A stretch of 6,520 nt of DNA from Tannerellaceae bacterium (GCA_031279915.1 JAITHO010000191.1:1-6520), one strand, 5' to 3'. Shown: positions 1 to 6,300, counted from the stretch's first letter. Notes: a model not told the origin generated them from the letters alone. Made by a program: numbers and translations.

Positions 1-492
1 TATCTCGCTGTTTGATAGTCCGGCAACTATATGCCCCAGCAGCTCTGTTTCGCGCCTGGAGAGGCGCACCGGATGCGGTTCGCTGCGCCTCTTCATCAGT
101 ACGTCGGCCTCGTCGCAGAAGAATCGCTCCCCTGATGCCAGAGCCAGGATCCCCTCTCTTACTTCCTCTATCATGGCGGTCTTAAGAACGTAAGCCGAAG
201 CTCCGTTCTCAAGAGCGCGCATCACAAGGCCGATCTCGCTGTAACTTGTGAGCATAAGTATCTTCAGATTGGGATGCTCGCTCTTGATTTGTTTGCAGAG
301 GTCGATGCCGTTACCGTCGGGGAGGCTAACGTCGAGCAGCAACACGTCGGGCTCCGACTGCGAGAGCATCTGCAAGCCTTCGGCGGCCGAGTGGGCCTTA
401 GCCGTAACTTCTATGCCGTCATATTGGTTGATGAGAAACTCCAAACCTTCGACCACAACCTTATGATCGTCTATGATTCCTACGCTTATCAT
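1..492 (-). CDS. NarL/FixJ-type response regulator with LuxR-type HTH, C-terminus outside the window
   Basis: This is a two-component response regulator: a receiver domain followed by a DNA-binding LuxR-type helix-turn-helix. Reading the minus strand from the ATG at 492-490 gives 164 codons up to the window edge. The protein starts MISVGIIDDHKVVVEGLEFL. The receiver shows the acidic pair D8/D9, the phosphoacceptor D54 in LLLDVSLPDGNG, T82 in LMLTSYSE and K104 in YVLK, all the residues needed for phosphotransfer. From about residue 143 the segment LSRRETELLGHIVAGLSNSEI is the start of a LuxR HTH; its recognition helix is missing because the gene runs off the window, so this is a partial gene and not a broken one. 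It lies 44 bases after the GH105 gene on the same strand and may be read through from it. A weak -7-like box (CATCTTTG, minus strand, 521-514) lies in the gap. No histidine kinase is in the window, so its signal is unknown. Confidence 0.93.
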   Translation of the reverse strand, partial: MISVGIIDDHKVVVEGLEFLINQYDGIEVTAKAHSAAEGLQMLSQSEPDVLLLDVSLPDGNGIDLCKQIKSEHPNLKILMLTSYSEIGLVMRALENGASAYVLKTAMIEEVREGILALASGERFFCDEADVLMKRRSEPHPVRLSRRETELLGHIVAGLSNSEI

Positions 493-536
493 TTGCTGAT
501 GGTGACTAACTGCCAAAGATGGGCTCCGACGGTTCT

Positions 537-1628
537 TTACTTCAGCTTAATCACTTCGCTGCCGGCCAAGAGGAAGGCTCCGGCGCCGTATACTTCCCAG
601 CTCTCGGCTGAGAAATTCTTTCGCGGATCGGCTCCTATGGGCTGAACCCAGCCGACCATTCCGTTGGGCTGGATGCAGCGGTTAAGTCCCTCCCAGGCTT
701 TCCGAACGGCCGGCAGATAGGTCGCACGATCGAGCAATCCGCTGTTCAGACCGTAGGCCAGGGCGTAACAGAAGAAGCCCGATCCGCTTACTTCGCCTCC
801 AGGATATGAATCGGGGTCGAGCAGGCTTGCGCGCCACAGTCCGTCGGCTTGCTGGATGGAAACGATCTTGGCGGCCATCTCGCGGAAGAGTTGCTCGTAG
901 AAAGGACGTTCGGGATAGTCGGCCGGGAGCTCTTTGAGGATGCGGGTAAGTCCACCCATCACCCATCCGTTGCCGCGCGACCAGAAGATGCGTTTGCCGT
1001 TGGCTTCATAGCGGTCTTTGCCGTCGCCCTTGATTACGTAGTTGAGATCTCGGGCAAAAAGATGCTCCTCCTTATTATACAGGAGCTCGTAACATTCCTT
1101 GAAGAACTCGTCGCTTTTGCGGAGATACTCCTTATTTCCCGTAGTGAGGCCCATCTTCACCAGCGTAGGCGGCCCCATGAATAGGGCGTCGCACCACCAC
1201 CAGGTTATTACCTCTATGTTGCGCGTGGGATAAGGCTGGGTCATGAGCTTAGCAAGCGTGTCGGTTAGCGGGCGTAGGATCTCCGCTTTCTTGTCAAGGC
1301 GATAGAGGTCGACGTATGTCTGTCCGATAACGATGTCGTCTGCATGATACCAGCGGCGATACGGAGTCCATCCGAGGGTACTGAATGTATCGACCATGGC
1401 TCGGCGGATAGCTTTTGACTTGGTTGTTTCCCATGCGGCGAATACTCCGGCATAGTAGGCCCCATTAGTCCAGTCGCGCGGGTCGTGCTTAGGATTTTTG
1501 AACTGCCATTTCACAGCAGCCTCCATTGTCGATTTTATGTACTTAGGCTTGAAAACATTTGTTTGTGCAAAGGCCGATGTGGCGGCCAGGCACAGCATTA
1601 GGGTTGATAGTAAAAAAAACTTCTTCAT
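537..1628 (-). CDS. Secreted GH105 unsaturated rhamnogalacturonyl hydrolase (YteR/RhiN-like)
   Basis: The protein has 363 residues, the usual size for family GH105 (formerly annotated 'family 88'). Such enzymes remove the unsaturated uronic acid that pectin or rhamnogalacturonan lyases leave at the non-reducing end of oligosaccharides. Residues 1-21 are a signal peptide (MKKFF, then a hydrophobic stretch, cleavage probably after AFA before Q22), placing the enzyme in the periplasm or outside. There is no Cys right after the cleavage site, so it is not a lipoprotein. Visible family motifs are HADD (95-98), WWWCDALFMGPP (143-154) with D147 as the likely catalytic acid by comparison with YteR, WSRGNGW (216-222), ADGLW (261-265) and SGSGFF (281-286). 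The family call is strong; the exact substrate (rhamnogalacturonan, ulvan-like or other uronate glycans) is inferred. No SusC/SusD pair, lyase or other carbohydrate enzyme lies beside it here. It is transcribed away from the LytTR gene, with the response regulator 44 bases downstream. Confidence 0.92.
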   Translation of the reverse strand: MKKFFLLSTLMLCLAATSAFAQTNVFKPKYIKSTMEAAVKWQFKNPKHDPRDWTNGAYYAGVFAAWETTKSKAIRRAMVDTFSTLGWTPYRRWYHADDIVIGQTYVDLYRLDKKAEILRPLTDTLAKLMTQPYPTRNIEVITWWWCDALFMGPPTLVKMGLTTGNKEYLRKSDEFFKECYELLYNKEEHLFARDLNYVIKGDGKDRYEANGKRIFWSRGNGWVMGGLTRILKELPADYPERPFYEQLFREMAAKIVSIQQADGLWRASLLDPDSYPGGEVSGSGFFCYALAYGLNSGLLDRATYLPAVRKAWEGLNRCIQPNGMVGWVQPIGADPRKNFSAESWEVYGAGAFLLAGSEVIKLK

Positions 1629-1662
1629 GGCATTAATATCTTAAATAGTTATTGATTTGAAG

Positions 1663-1670
1663 CGAAGATA
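1663..1670 (-). promoter_or_regulatory. Possible -7 box for the GH105 gene (weak)
   Basis: The minus strand reads TATCTTCG here, one base off the Bacteroidota -7 consensus TAnnTTTG, and lies 34 bases before the GH105 start. No TTTG is found 19-21 bases upstream; the nearest one is only 11 bases away. The call is therefore tentative. The rest of the 144-base divergent gap (1629-1772) shows no gene or RNA. Confidence 0.25.
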
Positions 1671-1740
1671 GCCCTTTTCTCCAAATGCCTATCTCCACTG
1701 TTAATAACTTATGGCGCACTGGCTGCAAAGCCTGATCCAT

Positions 1741-1748
1741 TATCTTTA
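1741..1748 (+). promoter_or_regulatory. Possible -7 box for the LytTR regulator gene
   Basis: TATCTTTA differs from TAnnTTTG only in its last base. It sits 24 bases before the LytTR start, which would give a leader of about 17 bases. The -33 region has only a TGG at 1720-1722 (18-base spacing), so the promoter is weakly supported. The 14-bp palindrome at 1761-1774 would lie around the transcript start. Confidence 0.35.
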
Positions 1749-1760
1749 CGTCATCTAATA

Positions 1761-1774
1761 ATACAAGCTTGTAT
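1761..1774. repeat. Perfect 14-bp palindrome overlapping the LytTR gene start
   Basis: ATACAAGCTTGTAT is identical to its own reverse complement; its last two bases are the A and T of the ATG start codon at 1773-1775. A symmetric site placed between a possible -7 box and the start codon could be an operator for a dimeric regulator. That function is an inference. LytTR proteins are usually described as binding direct repeats, so autoregulation by this gene's own product is not implied by the symmetry. Confidence 0.5.
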
Positions 1775-2651
1775 GATACGTAAGCAGTTGGTTTCTTATT
1801 TGCGCAGGCCGGCGTCGTTCAACGGGAATCGCCGGGCGACGGTCATTGTTTCGGCGGCTCTTGTCTTTTTTGTCTTGTTTGTCTTTGCTCCCTTTGGCTT
1901 GGATGGGGTGGATGGGATGAGACGGGCTCTGCTGTCGGGCGGCTTTGCTTTGGTTACGGCGGTTGCTGCGGTGACGGTGAATTGCCTGCTTCCGATTCTG
2001 TTCAGGCGATTCTATCTGCCGGAAAGCTGGACGGCGGGGCGGTACTTGCTCAATAACATGATTGTTCTGCTGGCCATTATTGTTGGGAACTATGTATTTG
2101 CCATTATTGTGTTCGGACTTCCGCAGGGAGTGTGGCTGCAGTTCTTGCTGGTATGCATTGTTATGACTTGCCAGGTGGGGATCATTCCTGTGCTCGTGCT
2201 GCATTTCTATGCTCAGGCTTATAGCTTGAAGCGGCATCTGGAGGAAGCTCGGACGATGAATCGGCTGCTGAGCGACAGGATTGCTTCCGGCGGAGATCAG
2301 CTGCAGGCTGCGGACATCGTCATCGGAAGTAATTCACGGGATCCGATGCAGATATGCCTGTCGGATATTATCTGCTTGGAGTCGTCGGCCAACTATGTGC
2401 GGGTATCGTATTTGCGCGACGGCATTCCGTGCTCAAGATTACTCCGAACGACTCTTGCGAAGGTGGCCGCTGAGCTGGATGGATCTCCGCAAATCATGCG
2501 ATGCCATTGTGCCTTCATGGTTAATGTGCTACATATATATAATGTAGAAGGAAACTCGCAGGGGCTTCGCCTCCAATTGCGGGACGGCCAATTGATGGTT
2601 CCGGTATCGCGGGCGTATATAAAGGATGTGCTGAAGGCTATCCGTCCCTGA
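1773..2651 (+). CDS. Membrane-anchored LytTR DNA-binding regulator
   Basis: The 292-residue protein joins an N-terminal membrane domain to a C-terminal LytTR DNA-binding domain. Four hydrophobic segments are visible at about 22-40, 50-74, 92-114 and 119-145, followed by a short charged, probably coiled linker (150-168). The LytTR domain (about 180-292) shows its typical blocks: IICLESSANYVRVSYL (199-214), LLRTTLAKVAAEL (223-235), MRCHCAFMVNVLHIYNVEG (242-260) and VPVSRAYIKDVLKAI (276-290). There is no receiver domain, so it is not a classical LytR/AgrA response regulator; this one-piece membrane layout is common in Bacteroidota. It would bind DNA from the membrane, with the helices sensing or localising it; ligand and targets are unknown. 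It is divergent from the GH105 gene across 144 bases, making that gene a candidate target by position only. Its coding strand is markedly G/T-rich, as in the next gene. The ATG at 1773 fits the hydrophilic, basic N-terminus before the first helix. Confidence 0.9.
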   Translation: MIRKQLVSYLRRPASFNGNRRATVIVSAALVFFVLFVFAPFGLDGVDGMRRALLSGGFALVTAVAAVTVNCLLPILFRRFYLPESWTAGRYLLNNMIVLLAIIVGNYVFAIIVFGLPQGVWLQFLLVCIVMTCQVGIIPVLVLHFYAQAYSLKRHLEEARTMNRLLSDRIASGGDQLQAADIVIGSNSRDPMQICLSDIICLESSANYVRVSYLRDGIPCSRLLRTTLAKVAAELDGSPQIMRCHCAFMVNVLHIYNVEGNSQGLRLQLRDGQLMVPVSRAYIKDVLKAIRP

Positions 2652-2672
2652 ACCTTGCATTCTGTCCCTTAT

Positions 2673-2706
2673 CTTGTCGCCATATTGATGTGGCCGCATA
2701 TATTTG
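2673..2706 (+). promoter_or_regulatory. Bacteroidota-type promoter for the Fe-S membrane protein gene
   Basis: TATATTTG at 2699-2706 is an exact match to the -7 consensus TAnnTTTG. A -33-like CTTG lies at 2673-2676 with a spacer of 22 bases, slightly long against the usual 19-21. It would start a transcript near 2713 with an AT-rich leader of about 45 bases, as is usual in this phylum. It suggests that the Fe-S gene has its own transcript apart from the LytTR gene. Confidence 0.55.
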
Positions 2707-2757
2707 CCGCTCTTTAAGCATGTATTAACTTATTTATCTATTTAAATTTTTATCATT

Positions 2758-3642
2758 ATGAAGTTCGGAAATTTTATTCCATTGATTATTGGGCTGACGC
2801 TTGGGATGGCGTTGGGCTATCAAGGCTGGTGGGGCTTCTTTATTATCTTCCCATGGATTGGCGGAGGCATTACGGTGGGGGCGATCGTGGCGGAGGGAAA
2901 GAGGGGACGGAAGGCGGAGATCGGTCGGCGGCTTAGCCTCTTGCTCGTGGCGCCTGTGTTCATCATCTTCCTGGGAATTATGCAGCGGGAAAATTTGCAG
3001 ATCGAGGAAACGGTGTTCTATACCTTGCTCCTGCTGCATACGGGCATTCTGACTCGGGTACTGATTCACTATGCCATAGCTAAAATCATCGGCCCGCTGA
3101 TATGGGGAAGGGGCTACTGCGGATGGGCATGCTGGACGGCGGCATTGATGGAATGGCTGCCGATTCGGGAGAATCGTCCTATTCCGAAGCGATATACCTG
3201 GATTCGATTTCCTGTCTTTATCTTCTCCATACTGCTGCCCCTCGTTTTTGTGTGGATGGGGTACGACTGGGTGAGCAATCACGTGAAGGAGGAGGGGGCG
3301 ATCATCCTGCGAGGAAAGCCCGGAGCGCTCATTTGGTTCCTCGCCGGCAATGCGGTTTACTACATCGCGGCGATTTGGCTTGCCTTCAAGTTCAGGAAGC
3401 GGAGAGCTTTTTGCAAGATTGCCTGCCCGGTATCCATCGTGATGAAAGCGCAAACGCGTATCGCCCTCCTGCAGCCCAAGCCTAGCGGAAATAATTGCAG
3501 CGGATGCGGCGCGTGCAACAAGCATTGCCCCATGGATGTTGATGTGATGAGCTACATCGGACAGGGACGCCGAGTAAGTTCAAGCGAATGTATCCTATGC
3601 GGCAACTGCTCGGCTATCTGTTCGCAGAAGGCCATCCGATAG
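2758..3642 (+). CDS. Polytopic membrane protein with C-terminal 2[4Fe-4S] ferredoxin domain (NapH/CcoG-like)
   Basis: The 294-residue protein combines about six membrane helices (roughly 6-20, 24-45, 58-74, 85-113, 147-166 and 188-210) with a ferredoxin tail. It resembles the NapH/NosR/CcoG group, which pass electrons at the membrane or help assemble redox enzymes. Two CX3C pairs typical of the group are present: C121/C125 in GRGYCGWACW (118-126) and C219/C223 in FCKIACPVS (218-226). The tail holds cluster I, C247-X2-C250-X2-C253-X3-C257-P, and cluster II, C278-X2-C281-X2-C284-X3-C288. Cluster II is followed by Ser instead of the usual Pro. By the positive-inside rule the ferredoxin part probably faces the cytoplasm. 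No partner (reductase, cytochrome, quinone enzyme or maturation target) lies in the window, so donor and acceptor are unknown. It has its own promoter, and the gap to the next gene contains the pheS promoter, so it is probably a single-gene unit. I do not assign a symbol, because many distinct proteins share this layout. Confidence 0.88.
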   Translation: MKFGNFIPLIIGLTLGMALGYQGWWGFFIIFPWIGGGITVGAIVAEGKRGRKAEIGRRLSLLLVAPVFIIFLGIMQRENLQIEETVFYTLLLLHTGILTRVLIHYAIAKIIGPLIWGRGYCGWACWTAALMEWLPIRENRPIPKRYTWIRFPVFIFSILLPLVFVWMGYDWVSNHVKEEGAIILRGKPGALIWFLAGNAVYYIAAIWLAFKFRKRRAFCKIACPVSIVMKAQTRIALLQPKPSGNNCSGCGACNKHCPMDVDVMSYIGQGRRVSSSECILCGNCSAICSQKAIR

Positions 3643-3643
3643 A

Positions 3644-3674
3644 CTTGGAGCCAGCAGCATTTTTAGTACATTTG
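3644..3674 (+). promoter_or_regulatory. Strong Bacteroidota-type promoter for pheS
   Basis: A -33 element CTTG at 3644-3647 is followed by a 19-base spacer and TACATTTG at 3667-3674, an exact TAnnTTTG -7 box. This is the best promoter in the window. Transcription would start near 3681, leaving a leader of only about 24 bases before the pheS ATG at 3705. Such a leader has no room for a T-box, a leader peptide or an attenuator. It probably drives pheS, nth and the gene after them. Confidence 0.78.
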
Positions 3675-3704
3675 CGCCTCACTTATAACATGTAATAAAT
3701 TATT

Positions 3705-4727
3705 ATGATTCACAAAATATCTAAGCTACACGAGGAAATAAATAACCTCAAGGCCGACAATGCCGGCGAATTAGAATCCCTACGCATAAAATATCTTAGC
3801 AAGAAGGGCGAAATTGCACAGCTAATGAATGAATTTCGCACCATCGCCTCCGAACATAAACGTGAAATCGGACAGAGGCTTAATCACCTTAAGGAGGTGG
3901 CGCATGACAAACTTTCGGAGATGAAAGAACTGTTCGCGCATGAGGACAGCGCATCGGGCCAGCATGACCTCACCCGCACTCCTTATCCCATCCCGCTCGG
4001 ATCAAGGCATCCGCTACAAATTGTACAGAAAGAAATTTGCGACACCTTCGCACGCCTCGGATTCCACATAGCAGAGGGACCGGAGGTTGAGGATGATTGG
4101 CACGTATTCTCGGCGCTGAATTTCCCCGATAATCATCCGGCGAGAGATATGCAAGACACATTTTTTGTTAATAACCCAAGCGGTACTATTGTGCTGAGAA
4201 CTCATACCTCGTCGGTGCAAACGCGAACGATGGAGACGCAACAGCCGCCTATTCGGATCATCTGCCCCGGACGGGTATACCGAAACGAAGCCATCTCTTA
4301 CCGCGCGCACTGCTTCTTTCATCAAGTTGAAGCCCTTTATATCGACCGCCATGTATCATTCGCCGACCTACGACAGGTTCTTATCTTCTTCGCCAAAGAG
4401 ATGTTCGGACAGGAAACACAGATACGCCTACGGCCATCCTACTTCCCATTCACCGAACCATCTGCCGAGATGGACATCACATGCCTGCTATGCGGAGGAA
4501 AAGGATGCCCCTTCTGCAAGCATACAGGATGGGTAGAAATCCTGGGATGCGGTATGGTACATCCAAACGTGCTCGAAAACTGCGGAATCGACAGCAATAC
4601 CTTCACAGGATACGCCCTCGGAATGGGAATCGAACGAATCACCAACCTTAAGTACCGAGTGACCGACCTGCGCCTCTTCTCAGAGAACGACATACAGTTC
4701 CTACAACAATTCGAGTCGGCACACTGA
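3705..4727 (+). CDS. pheS: Phenylalanine--tRNA ligase alpha subunit
   Basis: PheS is the catalytic subunit of the cytoplasmic alpha2beta2 enzyme that charges tRNA-Phe with phenylalanine using ATP. The product has 340 residues, normal for bacterial PheS. Residues 1-85 form the charged N-terminal coiled-coil arm that contacts tRNA (with YLSKKGEIAQLM, 30-41). The class II core follows: HPLQIVQKEICDTFARLGF and AEGPEVEDDWHVFSALNF (102-140), HPARDMQDTFF (144-154), motif 2 CPGRVYRNEAISYRAHCFFHQVEAL (187-211, ending in the hallmark FHQVE), FTEPSAEMDI (249-258), GCGMVHPNVL (281-290) and motif 3 GYALGMGIERITNLKY (302-317). Cysteines 260, 263, 268 and 271 (CLLCGGKGCPFC) form a zinc-ribbon-like insert before GWVEILGCG; I recall such inserts in PheS of several phyla but not in E. 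coli PheS. The beta subunit gene is not adjacent, which is common in Bacteroidota. nth follows 11 bases after the stop. Base use drifts along the gene from mixed to C/A-rich. Confidence 0.97.
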   Translation: MIHKISKLHEEINNLKADNAGELESLRIKYLSKKGEIAQLMNEFRTIASEHKREIGQRLNHLKEVAHDKLSEMKELFAHEDSASGQHDLTRTPYPIPLGSRHPLQIVQKEICDTFARLGFHIAEGPEVEDDWHVFSALNFPDNHPARDMQDTFFVNNPSGTIVLRTHTSSVQTRTMETQQPPIRIICPGRVYRNEAISYRAHCFFHQVEALYIDRHVSFADLRQVLIFFAKEMFGQETQIRLRPSYFPFTEPSAEMDITCLLCGGKGCPFCKHTGWVEILGCGMVHPNVLENCGIDSNTFTGYALGMGIERITNLKYRVTDLRLFSENDIQFLQQFESAH

Positions 4728-4738
4728 CCACCACGCCC

Positions 4739-5386
4739 ATGACAAGCAAAGAACGGTACAGCAACGTACTGCAATACTTCCAGGAAAATAATCCCGCGCC
4801 GCAAACCGAGCTCCAGTACAGCAGCCCCTTCGAGCTACTCATGGCAGTCATGCTATCAGCACAATGCACCGACAAACGCGTGAACCTCATCACCCCCGAA
4901 CTATTCCGACAATACCCAACGCCCCAGGCCCTCGCACAAGCAAGCCCACAGCAAATCGCACAAATCATCCGATCCGTATCATACCCAAACAGCAAAGCAC
5001 AGCACCTCGTGGGCATGGCACAGCAACTCGTCAGCAAGCATAACGGACAGATACCCAACGACCGCAGCGAACTCGAAAAACTTCCGGGAGTAGGCCGCAA
5101 AACAGCCAACGTCATAGCATCCGTAATATTTCATCAGCCCGCAATGGCCGTAGATACACACGTATTTCGCGTAGCCGCACGCATCGGACTAACACGCAAT
5201 GCCAAAACCCCACTCGCCGCCGAGCAGCAGCTCACACGCAATATCCCCGAACAGCTCATACCATACGCCCACCACTGGCTCATACTTCACGGACGATACA
5301 TCTGCCAAGCCAGGCAACCACGCTGCCAAGAATGCCAAATAACCACATACTGCAAACATTATAACAGCAAAAAAACCAGCGCATGA
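4739..5386 (+). CDS. nth: Endonuclease III (DNA glycosylase/AP lyase)
   Basis: This base-excision-repair enzyme removes oxidised pyrimidines and cleaves the abasic strand. The product has 215 residues, close to the 211 of E. coli Nth. Visible signatures are LLMAVMLSAQCTDKRVN (33-49), the helix-hairpin-helix LPGVGRKTANV (115-125) with catalytic K121 (E. coli K120), VDTHVFRVAARIGL (138-151) with catalytic D139 (E. coli D138), and the C-terminal [4Fe-4S] loop C189-X6-C196-X2-C199-X5-C205. All catalytic and cluster residues are intact, so the enzyme should be active. The K121/D139 pair with full HhH and the cluster spacing separate it from MutY. It starts 11 bases after the pheS stop without its own promoter and overlaps the next gene by the 4 bases ATGA, so it is the middle gene of a likely three-gene operon. 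The coding strand is very rich in C and A and poor in G and T. Confidence 0.96.
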   Translation: MTSKERYSNVLQYFQENNPAPQTELQYSSPFELLMAVMLSAQCTDKRVNLITPELFRQYPTPQALAQASPQQIAQIIRSVSYPNSKAQHLVGMAQQLVSKHNGQIPNDRSELEKLPGVGRKTANVIASVIFHQPAMAVDTHVFRVAARIGLTRNAKTPLAAEQQLTRNIPEQLIPYAHHWLILHGRYICQARQPRCQECQITTYCKHYNSKKTSA

Positions 5387-6240
5387 AGCAATATCTCCGA
5401 GAAATAATCCTCGCCATCGCCGTCATCGCAATCCTCGCCTTCGCCATCATCGCCTTCAATAATATAACACAGCGCGAGCAAGCAAGCCTCAACACCAATC
5501 TCGCCGCCATACCCCCGCACAACCACCAAGCCATCCTCACAATCAACCGGCCCGAACTCTTCCAGCAAATGATTCTCAGCCAAAAACCAGCACAGCGCAC
5601 GCTCGCCCGACACATCAACCCCATATTCATCGCACTCCTCCAAAACCTCGAACTACAGTCAGCACAAATCAGCCTACATCCCCAAGGACAACTCGCATGC
5701 CTGCAAACCGGACGGGCCACAGGCGCCGCCGAACGATACATACAACAAAAACTCTTCCCCACATATCCCCCACAAGAACACAGCAAAAACAATATCCGAT
5801 ACCTATACTATCCAACAGCCAACAACACATTTTTCGGCTACTACGTACACAACAACATAATCGTCGGCAGCTACAGCCGCAAGCTCCTCGAAGCCGCCGC
5901 AGAACGGCACACCGCAACCTCCGCCCCCCGTCCGTCACAATACATCGCCGCACAACAATCGCAAACAGACAAGAATGCACCCGCCAACATCATCCTCAAA
6001 ATCCAGCATCCCAGCCCCCTCACCAGCCCCGAGCAGCCAGAAATCTGGATAGCCGCCGACATCTTCGCAAGCGATAAAAACATTTGCCTACACACAAAAC
6101 TCACAGCCAACTCCCCACAAAACATCGACAGCATCGCAACATTCCTAGCCAATAACCTCACAGAAATCCCACTCACCCTCCAAGCCTCCAACGACACCGC
6201 CAAAACATCCCTCACAGCCTGCTGGCAGAAAACACCATAA
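5383..6240 (+). CDS. Single-pass membrane protein of unknown function, coupled to nth
   Basis: I do not recognise a named family with certainty. The 285-residue product has a short basic N-terminus (MKQYLRE), one membrane helix at about 7-25 (rich in I, A, L and F) and then some 260 residues with no other membrane segment. That layout suggests an inner-membrane anchor with the bulk in the periplasm. The body contains LAAIPPHNHQAILTINRPELF (40-60) and FFGYYVHNNIIVGSYSRKLLEAAAE (150-174). The pattern 'value that can be evaluated, then strand, then S-x-S/R-x-L-L-E helix' faintly recalls DUF3352-like Bacteroidota proteins; this is a weak, unverified resemblance. Its ATG at 5383 overlaps the nth TGA (ATGA), so translation is probably coupled. 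The gene ends at TAA 6238-6240, followed directly by inverted repeats. The coding strand has the most extreme C/A bias in the window, with G nearly absent in places and many ATA, CTC, GCC and AAC codons; this continues the trend from pheS and nth, so it does not argue for recent transfer. Confidence 0.85.
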   Translation: MKQYLREIILAIAVIAILAFAIIAFNNITQREQASLNTNLAAIPPHNHQAILTINRPELFQQMILSQKPAQRTLARHINPIFIALLQNLELQSAQISLHPQGQLACLQTGRATGAAERYIQQKLFPTYPPQEHSKNNIRYLYYPTANNTFFGYYVHNNIIVGSYSRKLLEAAAERHTATSAPRPSQYIAAQQSQTDKNAPANIILKIQHPSPLTSPEQPEIWIAADIFASDKNICLHTKLTANSPQNIDSIATFLANNLTEIPLTLQASNDTAKTSLTACWQKTP

Positions 6241-6241
6241 G

Positions 6242-6300
6242 CCCCAAAAAAAATTATCAACAATCCCGCCCCCCAAAAGCAGCAAAACTTTTTTTTGGGG
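6242..6300 (+). terminator. Nested inverted repeats after the operon, possible terminator
   Basis: CCCCAAAAAAAA at 6242-6253 is the exact reverse complement of TTTTTTTTGGGG at 6289-6300, giving a 12-bp stem around a 35-base loop starting two bases after the stop codon. A competing 8-bp stem pairs CCCCAAAA (6271-6278) with the same TTTTGGGG (6293-6300) around a 14-base loop. Either could end transcription of pheS-nth-orf, but the T-run lies inside the stem and no U-tract follows it, so it is not a textbook intrinsic terminator. The 13-mer AAAACTTTTTTTT at 6284-6296 is the same as the core of tandem unit 1 downstream, so this may be a degenerate outlying repeat copy. Confidence 0.45.

Noticed and set aside
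274..645. Plus-strand open frame of 123 codons
   Set aside because: It overlaps the response regulator and the end of the GH105 gene on the other strand; both have clear family motifs, while this frame has none.
1755..2237. Minus-strand open frame of 160 codons opposite the LytTR gene
   Set aside because: Its composition (many Q, N, H, R, P) is that of an antisense shadow, and the plus-strand frame has membrane helices and a LytTR domain.
2734..3525. Minus-strand open frame of 263 codons opposite the Fe-S gene
   Set aside because: Although long, it covers the same bases as the ferredoxin protein with its twelve ordered cysteines, and its own sequence looks like a shadow (R, P, H, N-rich) without domains.
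3690..3695. Start-stop codon pair ATGTAA in the pheS leader
   Set aside because: It is out of frame with pheS, has no ribosome-binding context and is only six bases; such pairs are expected by chance in an AT-rich leader.
3643..3704. T-box or attenuator controlling pheS
   Set aside because: The predicted transcript start leaves only about 24 leader bases, too short for a T-box, leader peptide or terminator hairpin.
3683..3710. Possible dif (XerCD) site at the composition switch
   Set aside because: Comparing by eye with the reverse complement of E. coli dif gives about 16 of 28 matches. The stretch is very AT-rich, the central positions differ, and it overlaps the pheS start codon, so chance is the better explanation.
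4439..5115. Overlapping minus-strand frames opposite pheS and nth
   Set aside because: They are rich in C, S, R and W as expected for the complement of C/A-rich genes, overlap each other, and lie opposite two well-identified enzymes.
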